From the IMG/VR virus record IMGVR_UViG_3300032050_000349, positions 1-38,405 of that record: a stretch of DNA of 38,405 nucleotides, one strand, 5' to 3'. Position numbers and translations under genes: made by a program. This stretch comes from a virus. Under the pieces are notes generated by a model. That model was given only the letters and a program-made list of their open reading frames with translations. It made no database searches and was not told the DNA's origin. Numbering within the stretch: position 1 is the stretch's first letter; each line of letters starts with the position of its first letter. Shown here in pieces: positions 28,558 through 37,273 of this stretch.

Positions 28558-31500
28558 TTATTCAACCCCTCTTGTTTTCTTTAGCAATCTACCTGTTGCA
28601 ATTCCAGTAACTAAATCAAACCATTCTGGATCGACTTGGGCAAATTTTGCTGGGTTTCTGTGAAGCAACTCCATTCCCATCGAATAAACTTCTGTCGAAC
28701 CAATATACTTTGAGCTAACACCAAATGGGGTGTCGTCATATCTTTTACCTGTATAATATGCGCGGTTGTTTGTGTCATATTCTGGAAAAATTTCTGCGTG
28801 GGCTTTCCCAAAGCCATCAGAAGAGCCTTTTTCATCTCTTTTATACCTATATCCTGGCATGGTCTTTTGGAATCTCTGAATCTTTTCTCCAGCAGTTCTT
28901 TTATCCAAGAAGTCTTTGCATAGGTCTTTTGCCTCTACATTCCCATCTTCAATCTGATGACCATATTCATGGACATAGGTTTCAATCTTTGAATCAATTC
29001 TAACCCTTATCCCGCCCCCTGTTGAGTATCTTGTTCCATCTGCAAATTGCACCGTTGTTGCGGTTGAATCTGCTCTTTTTTCCCCCCAATATGTAACTGG
29101 TTTTGTTAGTGATTCAGTATGAATGTTTGGGTTGCATATCTCTGCCAATGCGCCTTGCGCCGCATCTCTTTTTTCCTTAACATATTCAATGGAACTATCT
29201 TTTATAGATTTTCTGTCGTTAGCAATCGCTGATTGTTGTTTTTCTTTTAACTCTTGAGTTGCCTTTGCTAGTTGCTCTGATGAAAAGCCGTCTTGTTTAT
29301 TCACGGCAAGCATATCTTTTTTAATTTCAGCAAATCCAATTTGCCTAGCTTTTGCATTTGCTATTTTAATCTTCTTTTCTTGCTCTTCGATGTTTTCTTC
29401 TAGTTTGTTTATTTTTGCGTATTCAGCATCTAAAGTTCTTTTTATTTCAATATACTTCTTTGGGTCTGATTCTCTATATTGCTCGGCCTCTGCTCTTAAT
29501 GGTCTTGTTTTTAGTCTAATTTCATCTGCTTGTTTTTTTGATTCGGCAATGCTGTTTTTTGCAGAATCTATTTCTTTTAGCGTATCCTCTGATTTCTTAA
29601 TAACTGCTTGCCTTACTGAATCAAGCTCCTTTTGGTTGCCCTTAATGGCTGATTCAAGAGAAGCCTTTTCCTTGCTGTCATAATCCTTTTTTGAATTTGG
29701 AAATTTAGACCCCTTTTCTTCCACCGGCTTTGTGCCTCCTGGCAGGGGAGGTGGAGGAAGCGGCTTGGGCGGTAGTGGTTTTGGTGGTAGGGGCTTTGGA
29801 GGGAGTGGCTTGGTGGCTACCTTGGGAATCTTTCCACCTGGTCTTTTTGGCTTATACCCTCCAACAAGCTTTGGCCTTCCATATCCTGTTGAACAGGTAT
29901 TTTCATCATCAAATGTTCCATCGTCTTTCATGCCACATGGGTTTAGTCCATCACCAGCCGCAAGCTCAATTTTCCCTATCTCACAACCAAAGCCCTCCCC
30001 AAGCAGGTCGCCGTCTGCCTTTCTGTAAGATTCTTTTACTTTGCCGCCGCCAGCCATAACCAGAAACTTTGATACCCTAGCCAATGCCCATGCATTCCTA
30101 GAGTTGGGCTTCCCACCACCAATGGTTGGCCTAAAGCTGGTTGAGTAAGCACCAGCACCCCTTCTGAACACTTTCTTGAGGGTTCCAAGGGATGGGGCTT
30201 TCTTGTTTGGGTTCTTTTCTTTCCATTCCTTCAGCTTGTTCTTGATGGATTCTTCTGCCCCTTCCCCAATCTCAATCTTGCCCCCTGTGCTTTTGGTGGC
30301 CGCAGAACCAGGCTTGTTTTGCTCTGAACCTTTGATTCTTTCCTTGGCTGGGGCTGGGGTTTGGGCGGCAGACTTCGGCCCAGGTCTGGCCAATTCGGAA
30401 AACTTTTCATCTCTGGCCTCCATCTGCCTAACCACTTTTCTTGCCCAAGCATAACCAGCATCTCCACCCCACCCATTCCAGGCTTGCCAGCCCTTGCCCT
30501 GCTCATCCCAGGTTTCACCTTTCTTGTCCACCTCATGGCGATCGAAGAATGCCTTCATGCGGCGCACGGTGTCCGGTGAAAACTTTACCCCATTGATTAA
30601 GTCTCTTGCCCTGGCAATGCCCACAGCCGTCATTCCTTTTTGGCTGGCTGGCTTCTTTTCCCTTACATCCAAAGCCCTCTTGGCGGCCTCTCTTGCTCCT
30701 TCTGGGGGCGTGAAATCAATGCCATCATACTTGCCTAACTCAATCCCACCCATCATTCCAGCAATCAGCATTTTCCATTCATGCTGATTAAGATTCTGAA
30801 GGGCTTCTAAATTACTTTTTTTTTGAGCCAGCCCTGTGGGGGCAACGGGAGACTTGGGTTCTTCTGGAACTGCTGAACCACCATCGCCCTCTTCTTGCTG
30901 TCCATCTTGGGCGGCTTGCTTCTCTTTCTCTGTGGTGGGAATGATTTTTCCAGACTGCACACCAGCAACAATGCCCATGGCCTGTTCCCTTGAAATGGTT
31001 GGGAAGGCGGCCGTGATAACTGAAACTGCACCTTCCTTGGATAATGCACCAGCGGCAACTGCATTGATAACATTGATGAGGGAGGCCACCTGTGCGCCGT
31101 TGAGGCTTTGACCAATAAGGTCTGGCTGGCCTTCCACTTGCTGGCCATCCTGGGCGGGCTGTTCTGCCTGTGCTTGGGGCTGGCCTGTGGGCAAAAGAAT
31201 CTCTGAAACAGCCTGGGGAGGCACGCCATATTCTTTGGCCAAGTCTTGAATCATCTTGGTTTCAATGGCTCTTGCCCTCAATGCGGCCTCCACATCCATA
31301 CCCCTTTCAGAGTAGATGTCTGAAGCCGTCCTCAATCCAGCCTTAAACTCTGCAATGGCTGAAGCGGATTCCCGCCCCAGGTCGATGGAAACATTGGCTC
31401 CAAAGTTGAAAAATCCCTTGGTGGTTGTCTTGCCATTGCCCTTGATGATTCCCCTGGCAACTGCATCAGCAACTACAATGTTCTTGAGGGGGCGAAGCAC

Positions 31501-32631
31501 CTTGTCGTCCAGAAGCTTCTGGTATCTCTTGAAGGTTCTCCCTGCCTGTTGCATTTCAAGGCGTGCCGTTGGGCCGGACATTGAGGATGGGTCGACCGCA
31601 AAGCTGTAAGGAATTCCAAGCCCCATGCAAATGTTTCTCAATAGAATCTTGTGGAACTCTGCAAAAGCCCCACTAGGTCTGCTGGGGCCGTCAGGGAAAA
31701 CAATATCCTCACCTGGCTCAAGGTAGCTGATCTTGCCAGATTCCATGGATTCAAGCTTGATTGGCTGGTTATCAAAGTTTTCCTCTGTGGTGAGGGTGGA
31801 AAGGTCAGAGGCATTGTTGTTGGTTCTTTTAACAATGGCACTTTGGGAACTGGCAACCTTGGCGGCCAGCTTCTCAAAGTTCACAATGTCGTAAATGTCT
31901 GTGGCATCATTGATGGCTGTATGGAAGGCAGAGATGCCCCTGTATTGGTCAATTCGAAGTGGGTCAAAATAGTGGAAGGCTTGGCTTGAGGGAATGGTGA
32001 TTTGGTAGGTGTAAAAATCCCCAATGCTCCTGTTGTAAATGTCGTAGGCTGTGGGTGCGCCTGTGTCCCTATCGATGTGGATGCCCCCAATCAGTTCCAG
32101 GCTGGTGTAAGTTTTGTAAGGGTCACCGAGTCTGTCGGCCTCAATTCCTTGAAGGCGCAAATCTCCATTCTTGTCTCTGACCAATACAAAAAGGAAGTCG
32201 CCGTCACGAAGCATGGAGACGGTTGCCACTTGCATGAGGGTGGAGCCTGTGTGCCTGGTGGATAGGTCGCAATTCTCAAACCACTCGTTCCAGTAAGCCT
32301 CAATCTCTGTATTGGCCTTGGGGCTTTCAGTTCTGGCCTGGTAGGTAATGTTGGCGGCCACATGGCTGGCAAATTTGAGAAGCAAAGAGCGAACCAAGCC
32401 ATTGTTTTCTGCCAAGTCTCTTGCCCTCTTCATCAACTCCACACGGTCATAGTTTGAGCGATAATCTTCAGCCCCAGATAGGTTGCTCGGCCCCCGCCTC
32501 TCCCTGGTGTATTTTACTGCATCATATTCAAACTTGGTAAGGGCTTTCTTGGCCATCATCCTCTGCACCCCAGCCTGTGGGCTTACAAAGGAAACCAGCT
32601 TATCCAAAAATGTCTGCTTAATCTTGCTCAC
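28558..32631 (-). CDS. portal protein fused to DUF domains, coiled coil and metallopeptidase-like domain
   Basis: 1357 aa from GTG at 32631 (GTGA overlap). Residues about 1-500 are a lambda GpB-type portal (NGLVRSLLLKFASHVAANI, DGDFLFVLVRDKNGDLRLQ, GISAFHTAINDATDIY, LLRNICMGLGIPYSFAVD, RTFKRYQKLLDDKVL). About 640-740: a phage domain with EGAREAAKRALDVREKK and GIARARDLINGVKFSPDTVR. About 830-880: DUF5824-like. About 945-970: PPKPL repeats. About 990-1180: coiled coil. End: YVHEYGHQIED with HEYGH at 1221-1225 and TEVYSMGMELL (E1314), a zinc-peptidase set. lambda GpB is 533 aa, so 850 extra residues ride on the portal. Confidence 0.85.
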   Translation of the reverse strand: MSKIKQTFLDKLVSFVSPQAGVQRMMAKKALTKFEYDAVKYTRERRGPSNLSGAEDYRSNYDRVELMKRARDLAENNGLVRSLLLKFASHVAANITYQARTESPKANTEIEAYWNEWFENCDLSTRHTGSTLMQVATVSMLRDGDFLFVLVRDKNGDLRLQGIEADRLGDPYKTYTSLELIGGIHIDRDTGAPTAYDIYNRSIGDFYTYQITIPSSQAFHYFDPLRIDQYRGISAFHTAINDATDIYDIVNFEKLAAKVASSQSAIVKRTNNNASDLSTLTTEENFDNQPIKLESMESGKISYLEPGEDIVFPDGPSRPSGAFAEFHKILLRNICMGLGIPYSFAVDPSSMSGPTARLEMQQAGRTFKRYQKLLDDKVLRPLKNIVVADAVARGIIKGNGKTTTKGFFNFGANVSIDLGRESASAIAEFKAGLRTASDIYSERGMDVEAALRARAIETKMIQDLAKEYGVPPQAVSEILLPTGQPQAQAEQPAQDGQQVEGQPDLIGQSLNGAQVASLINVINAVAAGALSKEGAVSVITAAFPTISREQAMGIVAGVQSGKIIPTTEKEKQAAQDGQQEEGDGGSAVPEEPKSPVAPTGLAQKKSNLEALQNLNQHEWKMLIAGMMGGIELGKYDGIDFTPPEGAREAAKRALDVREKKPASQKGMTAVGIARARDLINGVKFSPDTVRRMKAFFDRHEVDKKGETWDEQGKGWQAWNGWGGDAGYAWARKVVRQMEARDEKFSELARPGPKSAAQTPAPAKERIKGSEQNKPGSAATKSTGGKIEIGEGAEESIKNKLKEWKEKNPNKKAPSLGTLKKVFRRGAGAYSTSFRPTIGGGKPNSRNAWALARVSKFLVMAGGGKVKESYRKADGDLLGEGFGCEIGKIELAAGDGLNPCGMKDDGTFDDENTCSTGYGRPKLVGGYKPKRPGGKIPKVATKPLPPKPLPPKPLPPKPLPPPPLPGGTKPVEEKGSKFPNSKKDYDSKEKASLESAIKGNQKELDSVRQAVIKKSEDTLKEIDSAKNSIAESKKQADEIRLKTRPLRAEAEQYRESDPKKYIEIKRTLDAEYAKINKLEENIEEQEKKIKIANAKARQIGFAEIKKDMLAVNKQDGFSSEQLAKATQELKEKQQSAIANDRKSIKDSSIEYVKEKRDAAQGALAEICNPNIHTESLTKPVTYWGEKRADSTATTVQFADGTRYSTGGGIRVRIDSKIETYVHEYGHQIEDGNVEAKDLCKDFLDKRTAGEKIQRFQKTMPGYRYKRDEKGSSDGFGKAHAEIFPEYDTNNRAYYTGKRYDDTPFGVSSKYIGSTEVYSMGMELLHRNPAKFAQVDPEWFDLVTGIATGRLLKKTRGVE

Positions 32632-32864
32632 GGGCCAAACTTTGCGTAGGTGGTTCTGATTCTGGTTCCAGCCGCAGATTCAATGGCAAGGGTCAATTCA
32701 GCAATGATTTCCCGAACTTCAGACAGATTGGCTCTGCTGAAAGAACGGCCAGCTATGGAATAGCTTGCCCCTGCCACCGCAATCGCCTCAAGACACTCAA
32801 TATACTTTGAGCGTAGCGAGTTTAGGGTGGCAACAGGTAAGCCAACAAAATCACCCCTCGCCAT
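32628..32864 (-). CDS. gpW-like head-tail joining protein
   Basis: 78 aa from ATG at 32864, chosen for the GAGGAGG site; a TTG two codons earlier gives MSMARG. Pattern MARGDFVGLPVATLNSLRSK, then AVAGASYSIAGRSFSRANLS and IRTTYAKFG. gpW proteins (68 aa in lambda) are alpha/beta head-completion factors between terminase and portal genes, as here. Overlaps TerL's end by 14 nt and the portal start by 4 nt. Confidence 0.78.
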   Translation of the reverse strand: MARGDFVGLPVATLNSLRSKYIECLEAIAVAGASYSIAGRSFSRANLSEVREIIAELTLAIESAAGTRIRTTYAKFGP

Positions 32865-34626
32865 GCTCAACCTCCTCTGTCAAATTTGCTGGCATGATTT
32901 TCAACCTCTTATGCAGAGCCGCACCCACAATGTTCATGCATTCACAATCCAATAAGTGGTTATGCTTCCCAATCTGCTTCCAAACCCTCCTGGTTCTTCC
33001 TGTCATGGGGTTTCTCACTTCAACCTTGGTTTCAGATGAAATGTGAACTTTCCAAACTTCTGGAGTATCCTCTGCAATGAAGCCCTCTGTTTTGAGAAGG
33101 TTGGCCAAGATGTCCTTAATGGCTGGGTTTGACCACCTCCAGACAGGGCAAAGCTTCCACTTCCATCCCTCCCTGGAGCCTACATTTTTACCGCTAAAGG
33201 GGTCTCCGTTGGCAATCCTGGCGTAAGGTCTTTGAACCTTCTGATCTCCCACAATCTCTGAAAAGCTGGTTCTGTCTGAACCTACAAGTGCAATGAAACC
33301 CCATTGGCAACAATGTAAATAAACATCCCTGGTCTGATCTCCAGAATCAATTAGCACAGCCCTTGGTTCAACATTGAACTCATCTGCCTTGGCCTTGATG
33401 TCTCCCCATGTTTCAAGCCTTCCAGTCCAAACCAATCTGCTCTTGCCATCCAAATCCCAAGCCCTCACAACACACCAGGCATGGAAGCCACCAGCCTCTT
33501 GAATGTCGCAGGCCATAATGAGTTTTTCACCCATCTTTACCTCACCCATCTTGTAGGGGCCGGGAATAATTTCCACCCTCTCTTGGTCATGCTCCATCCA
33601 TGGTTCTGCCAGAACCCTGTTCACAAAATCTTGAAGCCCTATGATTCCACTATGCTTATCTTGTAGAAACTTTACCGCAAGGCTCCCAAATGTTACCCAC
33701 GGTGGATAAAGGCCATTCAAGTGATATGACCTTCTCCCTGGCTCCCCCTTTGGGTTGGTTGGCCTCCACTCTCCTTGCCTCAACATCATGGTTTTGTGGC
33801 CATCCCTAATTGGTTTCTGGCAGTTTTCGCACTCATAGTAGGCTGAATTTTTCACAATCCCAAAGTCGTAAACGCCATCCTCAAGCCTGGCCTTATCATC
33901 CCATTTGACTCTCTCCCAAATCAGCTTTTGTTTGTGGCCACAATGGGGGCATGGAACAAAGTAAAACCTCATGTCCCCCTTCTGCCATTCTGCCCAAATG
34001 ATTGAATCCGCCGTGGTGGGTGTGCTGGTGGAAACAACCAAGTGGTTTGGGTAGGTTGCAACTCTGGCCTCTGCCAACTGCAAGGCTCCAGCTTCTTTTG
34101 AGTTTGTGCCATCGCTGAACTTGTCCACCTCATCGAGCATCAGAAGTGAAACCGACCTAGAGGACAAATTCGCTGGGCTGTTTGAGCCTACAAACCAAAG
34201 GCTCATCTTTCTGAAATGCTGTTCCAGAATCTTGATCTTGTCTGTGTTCTCTGGCTTTTCCTTGGCCAAGATTGGGCAGTCGTCCACCATGGGCAACCAC
34301 CTGGTTTCTGAAAACGATCTGGCTAAAGCCTCTGAAGGCATCACCCAAAGTGCTGGACAAGGTTGTTCTGCAAGCCTGTAAGAAAGCCCTGCAAGGATGG
34401 TTGTTGTTTTAGATGTCTGTGCGCCCCATACCAGGGTGATTCTCCTTACAGAATCATTCCCAAAAGCCTCCAATGGCTCCCTCACATAAGGGGTTAGATT
34501 GGTGCTGTAAGGGCCGGGTATGTTGGTGATTCTGGGGGAAAGAACTAGGTTCTGCTCACACCATTCTGAAATTGATAATTGCTTCTTGGGAATCAAGAAG
34601 CCCTTCATGAAGGGAACAAGTTTCAT
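32851..34626 (-). CDS. terminase large subunit, GpA-like
   Basis: 591 aa. ATPase: GAQTSKTTT (Walker A, 68-76), LLMLDEVDKF (Walker B, 161-170), a C-motif-like VSTSTPT. Zinc-finger-like CPHCGHKQ and CENCQKP near 240-280. Nuclease: VLIDSGDQTRDVY (central D) and a C-terminal NHLLDCECMNIVGAA. lambda GpA is 641 aa and cuts cos, so cos-type packaging is probable. Motor protein at the portal vertex. Confidence 0.92.
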   Translation of the reverse strand: MKLVPFMKGFLIPKKQLSISEWCEQNLVLSPRITNIPGPYSTNLTPYVREPLEAFGNDSVRRITLVWGAQTSKTTTILAGLSYRLAEQPCPALWVMPSEALARSFSETRWLPMVDDCPILAKEKPENTDKIKILEQHFRKMSLWFVGSNSPANLSSRSVSLLMLDEVDKFSDGTNSKEAGALQLAEARVATYPNHLVVSTSTPTTADSIIWAEWQKGDMRFYFVPCPHCGHKQKLIWERVKWDDKARLEDGVYDFGIVKNSAYYECENCQKPIRDGHKTMMLRQGEWRPTNPKGEPGRRSYHLNGLYPPWVTFGSLAVKFLQDKHSGIIGLQDFVNRVLAEPWMEHDQERVEIIPGPYKMGEVKMGEKLIMACDIQEAGGFHAWCVVRAWDLDGKSRLVWTGRLETWGDIKAKADEFNVEPRAVLIDSGDQTRDVYLHCCQWGFIALVGSDRTSFSEIVGDQKVQRPYARIANGDPFSGKNVGSREGWKWKLCPVWRWSNPAIKDILANLLKTEGFIAEDTPEVWKVHISSETKVEVRNPMTGRTRRVWKQIGKHNHLLDCECMNIVGAALHKRLKIMPANLTEEVEHGEG

Positions 34627-34929
34627 TCATCGAAGAACCAAGTATCCCTTGGCGTAAGCCTCAAGAGGGTTTCTGTGAATCCACTCATGGCATCCATGGC
34701 AAATGGCCATGAAGTATTCCATATCGTTTAGGCGTTCTTGGAATCTGCCCCTTTTGTGGTGAATCTGTGTTGCCTTGCTCCCACATCTTTCACAGGCTGG
34801 GTGATTGGTCAGATATAAATTTCTGTAAATCGAATAGGTCTTGTTCTGCTTGGCTCTTTTCTTTGAAACAGGCCGCAGTCTGCCCCCTCTTTTTAGTGGT
34901 GTTTTTCTTTTAAGTGGGGAGCGCTTCAT
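34627..34929 (-). CDS. HNH endonuclease
   Basis: 100 aa. A basic front (KRSPLKRKTPLKRGGRLRP) precedes the HNH core: zinc CERC (46-49), HH (57-58), then CHGCHEWIH (77-85). In many phages an HNH enzyme beside the terminase is needed for cutting at cos. It starts inside the upstream nuclease gene by 20 nt and ends directly at the TerL start. Confidence 0.85.
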   Translation of the reverse strand: MKRSPLKRKTPLKRGGRLRPVSKKRAKQNKTYSIYRNLYLTNHPACERCGSKATQIHHKRGRFQERLNDMEYFMAICHGCHEWIHRNPLEAYAKGYLVLR

Positions 34930-35479
34930 GTGAATAGCAAATTATTTCACCCATCAATTCTGTCCAGCTTTTTGCTTTGTGCCGAAGATTTTTGTTGGGG
35001 ATTTCATAGGTATCAGCCCTCATTTGAAAGCTGGTTCCATCATTTCTTAATCTTTCTGTTCCCTTGGCATACAAAATTGAATTTGAATAAACCTCTTCCA
35101 TTGGCAACCACCCACATACTGAAAGAATCATCTTCAGCTTATTTAGGCTTAAAAAAAGATAGGCATCTGGCTTGAAGTGGGTTTGTGATTCAATCAAATT
35201 ATTTACAAAATCAATCTTTGGCTCAACCGCCCTGCCCATGGTTTTTACATCAAAGTTAAGGCCAAAAATGTTCCAATCAGAGCCTCCATCAAATCCAGAC
35301 TTCCCCTCCATGATGCCTCTTCCAAGCATCATTCCAACCATATTTTGGCCTATGATTCCAACAAGCTGTTGTTCTTGGTTCCCATCTGAACCATCTCCCC
35401 TGTGGCCAAGATTGTTAGACATTGCATATTCTTTTGATGCCCTAACAATGTATTCTGGAATCTGTAAGCAGAATGCCAT
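34910..35479 (-). CDS. PD-(D/E)XK nuclease-like protein
   Basis: 189 aa. The motif FGLNFDVKTMG gives D77-x-K79, with D68 (FDGGSDWN) and E36 (QEQQLVGIIGQ) upstream; together a restriction-endonuclease fold. The front IPEYIVRASKEYAMSNNLGH and end KAKSWTELMGEIICYSHE are less telling. Homing, defence or packaging roles are all possible. Being between the small terminase and HNH, packaging or cos processing is the inference. Confidence 0.65.
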   Translation of the reverse strand: MAFCLQIPEYIVRASKEYAMSNNLGHRGDGSDGNQEQQLVGIIGQNMVGMMLGRGIMEGKSGFDGGSDWNIFGLNFDVKTMGRAVEPKIDFVNNLIESQTHFKPDAYLFLSLNKLKMILSVCGWLPMEEVYSNSILYAKGTERLRNDGTSFQMRADTYEIPNKNLRHKAKSWTELMGEIICYSHEALPT

Positions 35480-35480
35480 A

Positions 35481-35552
35481 TTACTCTGTCATTGAAAGAA
35501 TAACGCAAGTGACGATGAACCCGCCAAGAATAACCATAAAACATTCGTTCAT
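35481..35552 (-). CDS. membrane micropeptide (23 aa)
   Basis: 23 aa: MNECFMVILGGFIVTCVILS then MTE. One hydrophobic span. Start overlaps the small terminase stop by ATGA and the next gene starts 2 nt after its stop. Tight coupling supports it, but no ribosome-site evidence other than coupling. Unknown. Confidence 0.45.
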   Translation of the reverse strand: MNECFMVILGGFIVTCVILSMTE

Positions 35553-36157
35553 TTGAAAGCCTCATCTTCTGTTTTTTGGATGGTCAGCATCAACTGATCT
35601 ACTGCATCTTGGATGGCTTTTTTTGCACAATCTGGGTCGCTGGGGTTTGCCCTTGTTGCGACACTTGATGGCATAGCATCCAATAGTGAACGGATTTGAG
35701 AGAGGAATTTAGAAAGAGTTTCTTGAACTTCGTCAGCCGAAAGTGTTTGTCGAAGCCTAGCCTTTTCCTCTTCATGGCATCTCTTGGCATCTTCATAGCC
35801 TTTTCTAGCCTCATTGTGGGCATGAATGGCGGCCTTGATGTGAAAGACATTGTTTGTCTTGAGGGCTTTTCCAACTTTGCTGGCCGCTGATAGCTCAATT
35901 CTTTCTGCTCGCAGAACTCTTCCAAGGCTGGTTGGTGCTGAAAAATCTTCATTAGAGAAATCTGCTGATTCTGATTCTTCTTGGTTTTCTTGGCTTGGCT
36001 CCATTGGAATGGAATGCTTTTTTGGCATCTTCATGTTCTCCAGCCTCCATCTCATGGCTGAAGCCTCTGAATCTAGGGGCATTCCTCTTTTGACCATTCT
36101 TGAAACCTGACCTGGGCTGTATCCCCATTTCTGGCAAAGCTCTTTTTGACTTATCAT
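35549..36157 (-). CDS. terminase small subunit, Nu1-like
   Basis: 202 aa. N-terminal MISQKELCQKWGYSPGQVSR then MVKRGMPLDSEASAMRW is the MerR-like winged helix of Nu1-type small terminases. A disordered Ser/Glu linker follows (about 50-75), then helices (AERIELSAASKVGKAL) and a C-terminal oligomerisation/TerL-binding region. Nu1 recognises cosB next to cos. It lies before the large subunit cluster, separated by nuclease genes. Confidence 0.78.
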   Translation of the reverse strand: MISQKELCQKWGYSPGQVSRMVKRGMPLDSEASAMRWRLENMKMPKKHSIPMEPSQENQEESESADFSNEDFSAPTSLGRVLRAERIELSAASKVGKALKTNNVFHIKAAIHAHNEARKGYEDAKRCHEEEKARLRQTLSADEVQETLSKFLSQIRSLLDAMPSSVATRANPSDPDCAKKAIQDAVDQLMLTIQKTEDEAFK

Positions 36158-36193
36158 AAACTAGTTTTACTGCTGAAGGGTAATCTTCATTCA

Positions 36194-36673
36194 TCACAAT
36201 GGTCTGCCACAGGCTTGGCATTTTTCACCCTCTTCTTTTTTCCCCTCATCCTCTGGGGCTGTCTGCTCCATTAGCTCTGCCAGTTCCTCTGCACCAAAGC
36301 CTGTAATGTCCAAATCAACTTCCCCTGTATCCAGTTCTTCAATTAGGTCTTTGAGTTGGGGCAAATCAAACTCTCCACTCAATTTATTCAATGCAATGTT
36401 GGCTGTCTTTTCCTGTTGCTCATCTAGCCAGACAGCCCAGACATCCACAACATCCACACCCATGGCCATATAACATTTCAATCTTTGGTGGCCTCCAACA
36501 ATCCTGTTGGTTTTTGCGTTCCAGGTAATGGGCTGAAGATTCCCAAGCTCATGCAAAGATTTTGTTAGTCTGCCCAAAGCATCAGAAGAAATTTTTCTTG
36601 GGTTGTAAGACGCTGGCAGAAGTTCAGAGATTTTTTTCTGAACTAACATTGGGAATTTTTCTTTTTCTTTCAT
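36194..36673 (-). CDS. stand-alone ParB/Srx-fold protein
   Basis: 159 aa. ISELLPASYNPRKISSDAL, then GRLTKSLHELGNLQPITW and RIVGGHQRLKCYMAMG (GGHQR 60-64) define the ParB N-terminal nuclease/CTPase-like fold. No DNA-methylase or ParB HTH follows; a short acidic helix and a CQACGRPL half-knuckle end it. Phage stand-alone ParB-like proteins may nick, bind nucleotide or act with modification enzymes. First gene of the late block. Preceded by the control region. Confidence 0.78.
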   Translation of the reverse strand: MKEKEKFPMLVQKKISELLPASYNPRKISSDALGRLTKSLHELGNLQPITWNAKTNRIVGGHQRLKCYMAMGVDVVDVWAVWLDEQQEKTANIALNKLSGEFDLPQLKDLIEELDTGEVDLDITGFGAEELAELMEQTAPEDEGKKEEGEKCQACGRPL

Positions 36674-36844
36674 AAAGTTTTTTAGTTTAGGTTTTTACAA
36701 AATGGTTTTTTCAGAAACTCGCACAAAGAGTCGTCGGCTCGGAACCTGTCGGGCAGAGATTTTTGGTGTAAAAAGTTATCTAAATTACTTACGCAACAAC
36801 AACTTACACAACATATTACTTTATTTGTCATAAGTGCCTATACA
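36674..36844. promoter_or_regulatory. late control region (intergenic, 171 bp)
   Basis: Largest gap in the genome. Contains an imperfect palindrome GAGTCGTCGGCTC (36728-36740), two 12-bp direct repeats ACTTACGCAACA / ACTTACACAACA (36787 and 36802, 15 bp apart), and an AT-rich run. The 11-mer CAACAACTTAC (36797-36807) recurs at the early control gap. No clean -35/-10 pair for minus strand; TATGACA at about 36829 is the nearest. Also the place where the early block stops, without a clear terminator. Confidence 0.6.
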
Positions 36845-37117
36845 TCAACCAGTCAGCTTCTGTAAGTAGTGCCTAGCAATGCAACCCATTGATATTGAAG
36901 CCCTTACCACAAGCCAGACAACCAGGCCAATGCTCATGCCCACTAATAGTAGGGCTAAACCCAGCCCCCTGTATAGGGGCGTGTCCTCAAGCCCTATGCC
37001 TTGTGGTGCATGGTAATAGATGGGCTTGGCATCTGTAACACCCCTAATGGTAGTGGTTTGGGTAAGACATGGCTCTGCACCATTGCCTGGGCTTGCCTCT
37101 GTAAGTGGTTGATACAT
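36845..37117 (-). CDS. membrane protein, 90 aa
   Basis: 90 aa. An extracytoplasmic-like polar front (MYQPLTEASPGNGAEPC, then TQTTTIRGVTDAKPIYY) precedes one span: LGLALLLVGMSIGLVVWLVV (about 53-71). C-terminal short. Last gene of the early block. Motif copy 3 lies 30 nt before its ATG. Unknown. Confidence 0.62.
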   Translation of the reverse strand: MYQPLTEASPGNGAEPCLTQTTTIRGVTDAKPIYYHAPQGIGLEDTPLYRGLGLALLLVGMSIGLVVWLVVRASISMGCIARHYLQKLTG

Positions 37118-37146
37118 GATTGGGGTGGCTCCAGGGATGTTGGGGC

Positions 37147-37159
37147 TACCGTTTTTTTT
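37147..37159 (-). repeat. AAAAACGGTA motif, copy 3
   Basis: Minus strand reads eight A then CGGTA, in the 156-nt gap between the 90-aa membrane gene and the 164-aa gene; the only fully non-coding copy. Rest of that gap holds no supported gene. Confidence 0.75.
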
Positions 37160-37273
37160 CTGCCCAGGTGGGTGTTTCCAGGCTACCCTTGGTGGGGCTT
37201 GGCTGGTGTCCCCACCCTACCCTGCTGGTGCAAGGCTTGTGGTCGGGCTCCCAGGGGGCTTTATGGGCATCCT

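Noticed and set aside
29729-29830. Possible repeat-induced assembly error in the portal fusion (PPKPL repeats)
   Set aside because: The frame stays open on both sides and codons vary between repeats, so a true Pro-rich linker is more likely; long-read confirmation would settle it.
37217-37270. 17-codon minus-strand frame starting near 37270
   Set aside because: Too short, Pro/Gly-rich, no coupling to the next gene and no ribosome site beyond chance.
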